A stretch of 64,000 nt of DNA from Nitrospinae bacterium bin107 (lineage in GTDB: Bacteria; UBA8248): contig MPNJ01000007.1 of NCBI GenBank assembly GCA_002238965.1, positions 62,001 through 126,000 on the forward strand, given 5' to 3'. Numbering within the stretch: the stretch's first letter is position 1; each line of letters begins with the position of its first letter. The notes under the pieces were generated by a model that worked only from the letters and a program-made list of their open reading frames with translations, was not told the origin of the DNA and ran no database searches. Positions 6,973 through 15,131 of this stretch are shown in pieces. The position numbers and the translations under genes were made by a program.

Positions 6973-8028
6973 TTACCCGAGCGGCGAGACGGAGACCTCC
7001 CCGTCCCTGACGGCAATTTCCGTCCCGTAAGGGGCAGAGAATCTCTGCATCATCTCCACGATCACGCGGCCCTCTCCTCGCTTCGGCGAAAGAAGCCTGG
7101 GCGCGCCGCCCACGCCGCAGTAGCAGGGAATGAGGTGGAGGTCGCTCAACCCGTCTTTGTCCATCCGCCCGCCCAGCAGAAAAGTCTGAAGCGTCGCATC
7201 CGTGAAGAAAGGTTCGACCTCGTCAAAAATCAGATTCCCGCTGCAGTGAACAATGGGCCGGCCATCGTAGAACTCGATCGCCGAGAGAACGTGCTGGTGC
7301 CCGCCGAAGACGGCGCACGCGCCCGCGTCGATTGCCGCTTGCCCGATCTCCCTTTGATGCTCATGCACCTCGTGACGCATGCTCGCCCCCCAGTGCTGGT
7401 AGACGAAAACCAGGTCGACCTGTTCCTTGAGCCGCACAATGTCTTCTTTCATCCGCGCGAGGTCCTCCGCCACCGCCCAGGAGTGGATGACGGGTTCAGA
7501 AGCCGGGTATTCGTCCAGGTTTCTGAGCGGCGTGTAGGACGTTCTGACGCGCAGCGGGTTCACGCCGGGTTCGTCCGGCCCGGCCGCGTGGCCCTGCGGC
7601 AGTACGGACGAGTAGGCGAGAAGGCCCACCCTCAACCCCCCGCGCTCCAGGACAACGGGGGCTCTCGCTTCTTCTAATTCCATTCCCGCGCCCGTAAACG
7701 GGATGGCGGCGCGTCGCAGGGTCAACATCGTTTCCTCGAGCGAGAGCACTCCGTAGTCGAGCAGGTGGTTGTTCGCGATTCCCACTGTATCGAAGCCGGC
7801 ATCCACGAGTCCCGCCACCAGCGAGGGGTGCCCCCGGTGCTTGGTCGCCTTTCCCTTCATGAGTTCGCCGCGCGTCGATAGCGCGTTCTCGAGGTTCGCG
7901 AAAGAAAAATCTGCGTCACGGAGCAGTTTTCCCAGTTGGCCGAACATTCCCTTGGCCGAAGCCCTGTCGGGCGCAATGTCACCTCCCGTGAGAAATGAGG
8001 CGGTGTTTTCCGGATTCTTTTTATTCAT
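6973..8028 (-). CDS. CapA-family metallophosphoesterase-like protein
   Basis: Member of the CapA/PgsA family (calcineurin-like fold), whose founding members act in poly-gamma-glutamate capsule synthesis. The 351-residue product shows the metal-binding blocks in order: FLTGGDIAPD (residues 12-21), FANLENAL, GIANNHLLDYG (83-93), YQHWGASM, then GGHQHV and IVHCSGNLIFD. It has no signal peptide or N-terminal membrane anchor, unlike capsule-linked CapA, so a cytosolic phosphatase role is possible. I started it at the ATG at 8028, which has AGAGGA upstream; a longer frame to 8085 would run deeper into the gene before it. The start overlaps the end of the galT-like gene by 8 bases, so the two form one minus-strand unit. 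Confidence 0.82.
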   Translation of the reverse strand: MNKKNPENTASFLTGGDIAPDRASAKGMFGQLGKLLRDADFSFANLENALSTRGELMKGKATKHRGHPSLVAGLVDAGFDTVGIANNHLLDYGVLSLEETMLTLRRAAIPFTGAGMELEEARAPVVLERGGLRVGLLAYSSVLPQGHAAGPDEPGVNPLRVRTSYTPLRNLDEYPASEPVIHSWAVAEDLARMKEDIVRLKEQVDLVFVYQHWGASMRHEVHEHQREIGQAAIDAGACAVFGGHQHVLSAIEFYDGRPIVHCSGNLIFDEVEPFFTDATLQTFLLGGRMDKDGLSDLHLIPCYCGVGGAPRLLSPKRGEGRVIVEMMQRFSAPYGTEIAVRDGEVSVSPLG

Positions 8029-9079
8029 GGCTGAGTCCTCTGTGAAAACAGGCAGAAGATGATGCGACGTGCTCCCCGGGGTCAAGGCTTCTTAGTCTAT
8101 CGGCGGCGCACTCTGGAGCCACTTCGTTGATGTGCGCGCCAAGGCCCGTCTCCAGACCCGCCAGGGGCGTGAGGCGCGGGAAAAGCTCGATGTGCCAGCG
8201 ATGCGCCTTAAGGCTTTCTTCGGAGCCATTCGCTGCGAGCAGAAACGAGAGGTTAACGGGCGGGTCGTGGAGAAGCTTCTTGTAGCGCCTTAAGGTCCGC
8301 GCCAGCGCGGCTCCGACGGTGGCGAGCGTCTCGGGCGCGCTCTCGGTGAATAAAGTTTCCGTCGGCCAGGGGGTAATGCAGGTGAGATAGGGAAAGCGCG
8401 AGCCCCAGGGGCAGAACACGGCGGCGCCTTCTTCCCCCATCTCCACCATCCTCTCTTCTTGCGCACGCTCCTCCTCTGTCATGCGGCCCAAAAGCGTGCT
8501 CTTTCGCTCCTGATAAAATACGGCTTCTTGTTCGAGTTTCTTCTCGACACCGCCCGTCCCGACCGGGAGGCCGAGTATCTGAAAATGGGAGTGGAGGATG
8601 GACGCGCCCGCCTTTGCGCCGTGATTCTTGAAGGCATAGACGCAGCGAATGCCAGAGGCCCCGGCGAGCGCCCGCGCCCTCTCCTGCAGCAGTCCGAGGA
8701 CGGCACCCGCGTGCGCCTCGCCCAGATCAGCGAGGCTCTTCGTGTGATGGGGCGAATCGATGAGGACCTCATGGCGTCCACCACCGCGCAGGGACGTAAA
8801 AAATCCCTCTCCTTCGCGTTCAATCTCCCCGCTTCCCGCGGCGGGAAATTTGTTCGCCACGCAGCGCGCGCGCCAGCCGGGCGCGTTCTCCACGCTCTCG
8901 TCCCTGATGGCTGCGACCTCGGGCGGTGTTTCGCTCTCGTTGCCCGGGCAGAATGGGCAGGCCGGGTCTTCTTCTTTGGGCGTAGCGTTCGTGAAATGCG
9001 CCGGATGGGGCCGCGCGCGCCTGCCCGGCGCGATGAGCGTCCATTCCCCGCGATGCGGATCGTATCTCGACTCGGGCAT
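8021..9079 (-). CDS. galT: Galactose-1-phosphate uridylyltransferase-like HIT-fold enzyme
   Basis: Nucleotidyltransferase of the GalT family (UDP-glucose + Gal-1-P exchange in the founding members). The 352-residue product opens MPESRYDPHRGEWTLIAPGR, a typical GalT start, and has the zinc motif CPFC with a later H (residues about 40-45). It also has NHGAKAGASILHSHFQ, where GalT normally has HPHxQ, here HSHFQ. The C-terminal HRWHIELFPRL block is also conserved. Many such proteins in environmental bacteria have unproven sugar specificity. The ATG at 9079 was chosen for the conserved start; the upstream extension is AT-rich and unrelated. The gene is divergent from the ABC transporter on its other side. 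Confidence 0.8.
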   Translation of the reverse strand: MPESRYDPHRGEWTLIAPGRRARPHPAHFTNATPKEEDPACPFCPGNESETPPEVAAIRDESVENAPGWRARCVANKFPAAGSGEIEREGEGFFTSLRGGGRHEVLIDSPHHTKSLADLGEAHAGAVLGLLQERARALAGASGIRCVYAFKNHGAKAGASILHSHFQILGLPVGTGGVEKKLEQEAVFYQERKSTLLGRMTEEERAQEERMVEMGEEGAAVFCPWGSRFPYLTCITPWPTETLFTESAPETLATVGAALARTLRRYKKLLHDPPVNLSFLLAANGSEESLKAHRWHIELFPRLTPLAGLETGLGAHINEVAPECAADRLRSLDPGEHVASSSACFHRGLSHE

Positions 9080-9459
9080 GAGCGCCTCGTTTTTTATGGA
9101 TATAAATACATAAACAATGTAGCATGATTGATGATTATTGAAAGAAAAAACAGTTGGCAGCGCAATAAAGACGAAAGCCTGTTCGTCAGGTTGCGGTTTT
9201 TGGTCCTGTGCGGTTTTCTCTTTGGTGTGCGATGGTTTCACGCATGTCCCGGACGTATGCCGGTTTGCGTTTTACCGTTGATTCGCACTAGAATTTTATG
9301 CGGCACAATAATCAGACACGGCGGCTTGAGAGTCGCCACACGTTCAGTCTGCAGCGAACTCGCAGGGGCCTTGGGAGAGGGGTTGGACTTTCTCTTGCGC
9401 GAAGGCTCCATTTTTTCTTCGAATCGACCGGCTTACACAACGAGAACAGGGGGCCAACC
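9080..9459. other. Intergenic region between divergent galT-like and proX-like genes
   Basis: This 380-base gap is AT-richer than its surroundings. Open frames through it have no recognisable protein. It holds the promoters for both directions; the best rightward candidate is listed separately. Confidence 0.6.
9265..9294 (+). promoter_or_regulatory. Possible promoter of the proX-like operon
   Basis: TTGCGT (9265-9270) and TAGAAT (9289-9294) are spaced by 18 bases, about 165 bases before the binding-protein gene. The boxes are imperfect. Confidence 0.35.
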
Positions 9460-10497
9460 ATGAAATCCAGAGTATTGCTTATCTTCGTTTTGACTCTCGC
9501 TATCGGGGCGTCAGCGCTCGTATCCCTCCCCAGCAAGGCCGATGCCGCCTGCAGTGTCCGCATCGGCGACCTGAACTGGGACAGCGCCAACTTTCACGAT
9601 CAGGTGACCGCGTTCATCCTGGAGCACGGCTACGGCTGCCGGGTGCGGCTCATCTACGGCGGCACGCTGCCGATCATGACGGCCCACTACGAGGGCAAGA
9701 ACGACATTGTCATGGAGCTTTGGTATGACAACGTGAAGGCGCAGTATGACCCCGCCATGAAGAGCGGCAAGGTCAAACAAGTGGGGGTCAACACGCCCGA
9801 CAGCATACAGGGCTGGTTCATCCCGCGCTTCGTCCAGAAGGCGAATCCGGGTCTCAAGTCGGTCTTCGACCTGCCCAAATACAAGCATCTCTTCAAGGAC
9901 CCCGAAGAACCCTCCAAAGGCCGGTTCGTGAACTGCATCCCCGGCTGGTCCTGCGAGGTCATCAACACGGTGAAGCTGCGCGCCTACGGGCTGGAAAAAC
10001 ACTTCACCAATTTCCGGCCCGGCTCGGGCGGCGCGCTCGCGGCGGCCATCAAGGGCGCGTATCTCAAGAAAAAACCCGTACTCGCCTATTACTGGGCGCC
10101 GACGCCGCTACTGGGACAACTCGATCTCGTCCAGCTCGAAGAGCCTGCATGGAACGAGGCCGACTGGAACGTTGTAGTGAAACACATGGACGCGCTCAAG
10201 AAGGGCGGAATGGAGGCTTTGGGGAACCCGAAGAAAGCGACAGCCTACCGGACGGCGGAACTGCCGAAATCGGTCACGACAAAGTTCGCGGCCAAGCATC
10301 CCGAGATCGTCGCCTTCATCGAGAAATACACGCTCCCGTCGAAAGAGGTCTCAAAGATGCTGGCCTATCTCGAGACCAAGGCAGGCGGCGACGCCAAAAC
10401 CACCGCCATCCATTTCCTGAAGACCAACAAGGTCTGGAAGAAGTGGGTTCCGGCCGACGTCGCGAAAAAGATCGAGGAGGCGCTCAAATCTGCGTAA
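9460..10497 (+). CDS. proX: ABC transporter substrate-binding protein, glycine betaine/choline type
   Basis: Periplasmic receptor of a ProXWV/OpuA-type importer for quaternary amines such as glycine betaine. The 345-residue product has a signal peptide (MKSRVLLIFVLTLAIGASAL to about residue 28, cleaving near ADA-ACS). The body follows the OpuAC pattern: SVRIGDLNWDSANFHDQVTA, then MELWYDNV and the aromatic-rich lobes that cage the ligand. The ATG at 9460 follows AGGGGG and excludes a poorly conserved N-terminal extension. Permease and ATPase follow directly, so this is a complete operon. The precise ligand is inferred from the family. Confidence 0.85.
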   Translation: MKSRVLLIFVLTLAIGASALVSLPSKADAACSVRIGDLNWDSANFHDQVTAFILEHGYGCRVRLIYGGTLPIMTAHYEGKNDIVMELWYDNVKAQYDPAMKSGKVKQVGVNTPDSIQGWFIPRFVQKANPGLKSVFDLPKYKHLFKDPEEPSKGRFVNCIPGWSCEVINTVKLRAYGLEKHFTNFRPGSGGALAAAIKGAYLKKKPVLAYYWAPTPLLGQLDLVQLEEPAWNEADWNVVVKHMDALKKGGMEALGNPKKATAYRTAELPKSVTTKFAAKHPEIVAFIEKYTLPSKEVSKMLAYLETKAGGDAKTTAIHFLKTNKVWKKWVPADVAKKIEEALKSA

Positions 10498-10558
10498 GCC
10501 GCGCCCGCGCGATGCTTTTCACTCGTGAAGCAGCGTTAAATCCCGGGGAGGTCCGCCC

Positions 10559-11467
10559 ATGATGAACTTTATCCGCGGACTGTTCCCGGAGTGGGCGGTC
10601 GAGTGGCCAAAGAATCTCAACCTGCCGCTCAACAAGTGGACCAACGATTTCGTGGAGTGGCTGGTCACCGAGTACGGGGTCATCTTCGAGACCGCCTCGG
10701 ACGCCATACTCGTGGTGCTGGTGGGCATGGAGCGCTTCCTGCGCGACCTCCCGTGGGTTGTCGTGTTCCTCGGCGTGGGTGCGCTCACCTTCTTCTCCAG
10801 TGGGCGCAAATGGGGCCTGACCGCGCTCGTGGCCGCCTGCATGTTCTTCATCGGCCTCACCGATCCCAGGCTCTGGGATTTGTCGATGATGACCCTTTCG
10901 GTGATGCTTGTCTCCACCCTCATCTGCATCGGAGTTGGCGTTCCGGTCGGTATCGCGATATCGAGAAACGACCGGATGCGCGACATGGTGCTGCCCGCAC
11001 TCGACCTGATGCAGACCATGCCGAGCTTCGTCTATCTCATTCCGGCGATCATGCTCTTCGGCCTGGGCGCGGTGCCCGCCGTCTTCGCCACGGTGATCTA
11101 CGCCATCCCGCCGGTGATACGCCTGACCGACTTGGGCATCCGCCTGGTGGATGAGGACATCGTCGAAGCTTCCGACGCCATGGGCGCGAGCAAGAGGCAG
11201 AAGCTCATTCGCGTGCAGATACCGATGGCGCTGCCCAACATCATGCAGGGGGTCAACCAGACGACGATGATGGCGCTCGCGATGGTGGTGATCGCCTCGA
11301 TGATCGGAACGCGGGGGCTCGGCACCGAGGTGCTCATCGGCCTCCAGCAGCTCAACGTCGGCCGCGCGCTCGAAGCCGGCGTGGCCATCGTGCTGCTCGC
11401 CATCGTCATGGACCGCGTCACACAGGCCTACGGCGGGCGTTTCATCCGCATGGACGGGAGGGGCTGA
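10559..11467 (+). CDS. proW: ABC transporter permease, ProW/OpuAB type
   Basis: Integral membrane subunit of the same importer, 302 residues. After an amphipathic N-terminus there are about seven hydrophobic stretches. The ATPase-contacting EAA loop is visible as EASDAMGASKRQKLIRVQIP. ALDLMQTMPSFVYLIPAIML is the typical ProW signature. The start ATG (or the adjacent ATG at 10562) follows GGGGAGG with good spacing. The ATPase begins 4 bases after the stop. Confidence 0.9.
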   Translation: MMNFIRGLFPEWAVEWPKNLNLPLNKWTNDFVEWLVTEYGVIFETASDAILVVLVGMERFLRDLPWVVVFLGVGALTFFSSGRKWGLTALVAACMFFIGLTDPRLWDLSMMTLSVMLVSTLICIGVGVPVGIAISRNDRMRDMVLPALDLMQTMPSFVYLIPAIMLFGLGAVPAVFATVIYAIPPVIRLTDLGIRLVDEDIVEASDAMGASKRQKLIRVQIPMALPNIMQGVNQTTMMALAMVVIASMIGTRGLGTEVLIGLQQLNVGRALEAGVAIVLLAIVMDRVTQAYGGRFIRMDGRG

Positions 11468-11471
11468 GCCG

Positions 11472-12500
11472 ATGGCGCTGATCGAGGTGCGAAACGTCTA
11501 CAAGATATTCGGAACGGGACGCGCGCTGGACACGGCGCTCGACATGGCCCAAACGGGAGCTGAGAAGAACGACGTGCTGGTCGAGACCGGCTGCACCCTG
11601 GGCTTAAAGGACGTGAGCCTCTCCGTCGAGCGAGGTGAGATATTCGTGGTCATGGGCCTTTCGGGTTCGGGAAAATCGACCCTGATCCGCCACATCAACC
11701 GGCTGATCGACCCGACGACGGGCCAGATACTCGTCGACGGGCGGGACGTTCTCGAATTCTCGACCGAGGAGTTGCTCGCCTTCCGGCGGGGCGCCGTGAG
11801 CATGGTCTTTCAGCGTTTCGCGCTCTTTCCGCACTTGACGGTCATAGAGAACGTGGGCTACGGCCTGGAAGTCCAGGGGGTGGAACCTGCCGAGCGGCGC
11901 CGGCGCGCGATGCGGTGGATAGAGGACGTGGGCCTCATCGGCTATGAAAACGCCTACCCGGCCCAGCTATCGGGCGGCATGCAGCAGCGCGTGGGTCTGT
12001 CGCGCGCGCTGTGCACGGACCCCGAGATTCTCCTCATGGACGAGCCATTCAGCGCCCTGGATCCGTTGATCCGCAAGCAGATGCAGGAACACCTCATCGC
12101 GCTCCAGCGCGACCTCAAGAAGACCATCGTGTTCATCACCCATGATCTGGACGAGGCGCTCAAGCTGGGCGATGACGTCGCCATCCTGAAGGACGGCGTG
12201 ATCGACCAGATAGGCGGGCCGGAGGAGATTCTGCTCAACCCGGCCACCGAATACGTGCGCGAGTTCGTGCGCGACGTGAAGCGGGGCCGCGTGGTGACGG
12301 CGGCCTCCATCATGACGCCGCCGAAAGGCGACGCGAACGGGCCAACCGTTTCGTACGACACCGTGCTTCAGGACATGCTGCCCAAGTGTATCGATAGCGA
12401 TGCGCCGCTGCGGGTGGTGGACGAGGCAGGAGCCGTCGTCGGCGCCGTTTCACGCAGAACCCTCCTTCGCGGACTGGCGGACCATGGCGTGAAAAAGTAG
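11472..12500 (+). CDS. proV: ABC transporter ATP-binding protein, ProV type
   Basis: ATPase of the glycine-betaine-type importer, 342 residues. Walker A is GLSGSGKST, the signature is LSGGMQQRVGLSRAL, and Walker B is ILLMDEPFSALDP, followed by the H-loop FITHD. The long N-terminal insert before strand 1 (GTGRALDTALDMAQTGAEKN) is typical of ProV. After the nucleotide-binding domain, residues from about 270 onward form one short CBS-like region (MTPPKG, then LRVVDEAGAVVGAVSRRTLL); only one repeat is clear, whereas OpuAA usually has two. It is the last gene of the operon. Confidence 0.92.
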   Translation: MALIEVRNVYKIFGTGRALDTALDMAQTGAEKNDVLVETGCTLGLKDVSLSVERGEIFVVMGLSGSGKSTLIRHINRLIDPTTGQILVDGRDVLEFSTEELLAFRRGAVSMVFQRFALFPHLTVIENVGYGLEVQGVEPAERRRRAMRWIEDVGLIGYENAYPAQLSGGMQQRVGLSRALCTDPEILLMDEPFSALDPLIRKQMQEHLIALQRDLKKTIVFITHDLDEALKLGDDVAILKDGVIDQIGGPEEILLNPATEYVREFVRDVKRGRVVTAASIMTPPKGDANGPTVSYDTVLQDMLPKCIDSDAPLRVVDEAGAVVGAVSRRTLLRGLADHGVKK

Positions 12501-12809
12501 GGGCGGGTTCCAGCGTCCGAGATGACGGTGTTCCAAAAAGGTTTGTAGGGACAGGTCGCGACCTGTCCCTGCATATTCCAGACAGGCAGACCGGATTATG
12601 CCCCACCTTTGCGCGGGCCGTTCGCGGACGCCCCTACGGCCTCTCCCTGATTGCCGGAATCGACCCCACGGGCCGCATGCCTGCGGCCCTCCCCCCATAC
12701 GCCTACGCCCGCGCGGCCTTGCAATAAAGCCGTAAATCCGCTTCATTACGGACGAATGCGGCCCATGAGGGCCTGCGTGCATCCTCAAGCGATGGAGACG
12801 ATAAGGCGG
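12501..12809. repeat. Intergenic region with a GGGACAGG-type palindrome
   Basis: The gap before mnmE carries the perfect 22-base palindrome at 12548-12569 (core GGACAGGTCGCGACCTGTCC). The same core recurs in degenerate form near 17126, 17697, 22325, 25170 and 45315. A second short palindrome-rich part lies at 12725-12770. No protein-coding sequence is recognisable. Hairpins like these often mark REP-type or terminator-like repeats. Confidence 0.6.
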
Positions 12810-14234
12810 ATGAGCGATTTCAAGAGAGAGACCATCGTCGCGCTCTCGACGGCCCCCGGGCGCGGGGCCATTGCGGTCGTCCGCCTGAGCGGAGCGGAAT
12901 CGCTACCCATCCTCACCGGAATCTTCAGGCCCAGAAAGCAGAGAAACGTCTTTCCCAGAGGACGGCCCGTACTGGGGCGCTTTGTGGATGGAGCCCAGGC
13001 GTTCGATGAGGGCCTCGCGCTCTATCATCAGGCGCCTGAATCCGTCACCGGCGAGGACGTGGTAGAGATGCACTGCCACGGCGGACCGGCCATCGTGGGG
13101 GCGATTCTACGCCTCGCCCGAGAGATGGGAGCCAGGCCGGCCGCAGAGGGCGAATTCACCCGGCGCGCCTTCCTGGAGGGCAAGATAGACCTGGTGCAGG
13201 CCGAAGCGGTGGCGGACCTTGTGACCGCACAGACCGAAAAGGCGGCGAAGGCCGCGCTCTATCACCTGGAAGGACGCCTCTCGAAGGCGCTGGAAGGCGT
13301 GTGGGAGAAAATCGTGGAGGCGGGGGCGCACATCGAGGCGGCCATTGATTTTCCCGATGAATTCGAGCCGGGTGCAGGCCCCTCGGTTTCGGGCGCGCCG
13401 ATGGGAAGCGCAGAGCTGGTCGCGCTTTTCGCGGAGATTGAAGAAGCGCTCGGGAGGCTCGTCGAGAGCTACCGCTCCGGCAGAATTTTACGAGAAGGCG
13501 CGCGCGTGGCCATACTCGGCAGGCCCAACGCGGGGAAATCCACCCTTCTGAACGCGCTTCTGGGGGCGGATCGAGCCATCACGAGCGAGATTCCGGGTAC
13601 TACGCGGGACACGGTGGAGGAAGTCTGCGACTTCGGCGGTGCGCCTGTCCGCCTCATCGACACGGCGGGCCTGCGCGACACGGGCGACCCGGTGGAACTC
13701 GAAGGCACCGAGCGCGCCCGGAAGGCGGCGGAAGAGGCGGACTTGAGCCTGATGGTCCTGGACGTCACGGCGGGCGATTCGGAAGTGGCGTGGGCGACCA
13801 AGGAGTCGGACGGGCTGAATAGCGATAACCTTTATATATTCAATAAGATGGATAAATCCTCCTTCGAGGTGAAAGAGCGAGCCTGCGCGTTTCTCAGCGA
13901 GCTTGCGCCGGATGCCTGTGAGCCGCTCTTCATCTCGGCGCTCACGGGCGAGGGGCTGCCAAAGTTGCGCGAAGAGGTGGCGCGTGTTCTGATGGATGAG
14001 GATGGGCTTTCGGGCGCGGTGTCGGTGCTCACGCGGGAGCGGCACCACGGCCAGATCGCGAAGTGCCTGAAAGCCGTGAGAAGCGCCAGGGCGGGGGCGG
14101 AAGGAGATCTTTCCCCCGAACTGGTGGCGGTTCACCTGAACGAGGCGCAAACCGCGCTCTCGGAACTCCTGGGCAGGGACTACGGGAAAGCGCTTCTGGA
14201 CAGGATATTTTCCACGTTCTGCATCGGAAAATGA
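12810..14234 (+). CDS. mnmE: tRNA modification GTPase MnmE
   Basis: With MnmG it makes the carboxymethylaminomethyl (or aminomethyl) group at U34 of certain tRNAs, using a formyl-folate donor. The 474-residue product has the N-terminal folate-binding domain (ETIVALSTAPGRGAIAVVRL), a helical domain, and an inserted G domain. Its motifs are GRPNAGKST (G1), GTTRD, DTAGLRDT (G3) and NKMD (G4), and the protein ends in the catalytic CIGK. The ATG at 12810 gives the conserved start; an ATG at 12792 would add six residues. A hypothetical secreted-protein gene separates it from mnmG. Confidence 0.97.
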   Translation: MSDFKRETIVALSTAPGRGAIAVVRLSGAESLPILTGIFRPRKQRNVFPRGRPVLGRFVDGAQAFDEGLALYHQAPESVTGEDVVEMHCHGGPAIVGAILRLAREMGARPAAEGEFTRRAFLEGKIDLVQAEAVADLVTAQTEKAAKAALYHLEGRLSKALEGVWEKIVEAGAHIEAAIDFPDEFEPGAGPSVSGAPMGSAELVALFAEIEEALGRLVESYRSGRILREGARVAILGRPNAGKSTLLNALLGADRAITSEIPGTTRDTVEEVCDFGGAPVRLIDTAGLRDTGDPVELEGTERARKAAEEADLSLMVLDVTAGDSEVAWATKESDGLNSDNLYIFNKMDKSSFEVKERACAFLSELAPDACEPLFISALTGEGLPKLREEVARVLMDEDGLSGAVSVLTRERHHGQIAKCLKAVRSARAGAEGDLSPELVAVHLNEAQTALSELLGRDYGKALLDRIFSTFCIGK

Positions 14235-14307
14235 AAATAATATAATTTATGGCGTTTCTTGCGACACTTACTCATTGTTAGATGAGGACAACCACGAGGA
14301 GAAGGAC

Positions 14308-14973
14308 ATGAAGAACCTGCGCACGATAATGCTGACTCTTCTTGTCAGTGGGTTGTTTTTTGGATTCGTAACGTCAACATGGGCCGAGGAGACGGCGGCC
14401 CGGAGTTTTCACAAGCTCGCATGCGCGGATTATCCGCCGAGCAAGTCCCCATGGCGCGTCAAAAACATCTACGATTGCAAGACACGCGAACTGTTCGTGC
14501 CGTATCAGCTCTGGACCGGCGCAAAGTGGAATGGCCGAAAAGACGGGCCATGTATGCACAAGGCCGATACCACCTTCACGGTCAACAACAGGAGCGAGAC
14601 GAGGATATGGGGCCCAAAGAAATGGATGAATCCCAAAACGGACAAGGAAGAAATGGTTTGGGTCCGGGAAAAGGTTCAAGGGTGGAAGGAGCAGTACTTC
14701 ACCTGCCACGAAAAGGGGATCGGCAGGCTGTATGACAGCCGGAAGCCACGATATTACCGGGTTGGGCGTTGCAAGTTCCCGGCCGGTCATGGCTGGAAAA
14801 TTGGCGTTAAGACGGACTGCGTCAAGACTTCGTTGAAAATCACCCACGTCGGTCTGGATGATAAAGGCCACTTGAGTGAGATAAAGTTCGAGTATTGGTC
14901 CAGGAGGGACAGGCTGGATCATATTTATCGCTACGTCCCCAACCAGGGCATGACGAACGCTTGGAAACAGTGA
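14308..14973 (+). CDS. Secreted cysteine-containing protein, unknown function
   Basis: A 221-residue protein with a clear signal peptide (MKNLRTIMLTLLVSGLFFGF, cleavage likely after STWAE). I recognise no family. The mature part is rich in Trp, Tyr and Lys and has six cysteines spread along it (LACADY, YDCKT, GPCMH, FTCHEK, GRCKFP, TDCVK), which could form three disulfides. The ATG at 14308 follows GAGGAGAAGG. It lies between mnmE and mnmG, which are normally adjacent, and its codon use appears AT-richer than theirs, suggesting an insertion into the operon. Confidence 0.75.
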   Translation: MKNLRTIMLTLLVSGLFFGFVTSTWAEETAARSFHKLACADYPPSKSPWRVKNIYDCKTRELFVPYQLWTGAKWNGRKDGPCMHKADTTFTVNNRSETRIWGPKKWMNPKTDKEEMVWVREKVQGWKEQYFTCHEKGIGRLYDSRKPRYYRVGRCKFPAGHGWKIGVKTDCVKTSLKITHVGLDDKGHLSEIKFEYWSRRDRLDHIYRYVPNQGMTNAWKQ

Positions 14974-15131
14974 AGGCGACGTGAATCATAAATGAGCGGC
15001 GATAGTTCCAGGGGTTGTATATTTTTCGTTATTCAAGCAAGAGAGCGGTATCACTTTGGATGGGGCATGCATAAATATAGACAATCCTGTGCTGCATTAA
15101 AAACAATTTGTGATTTTCTGGAGGTTTTCGG

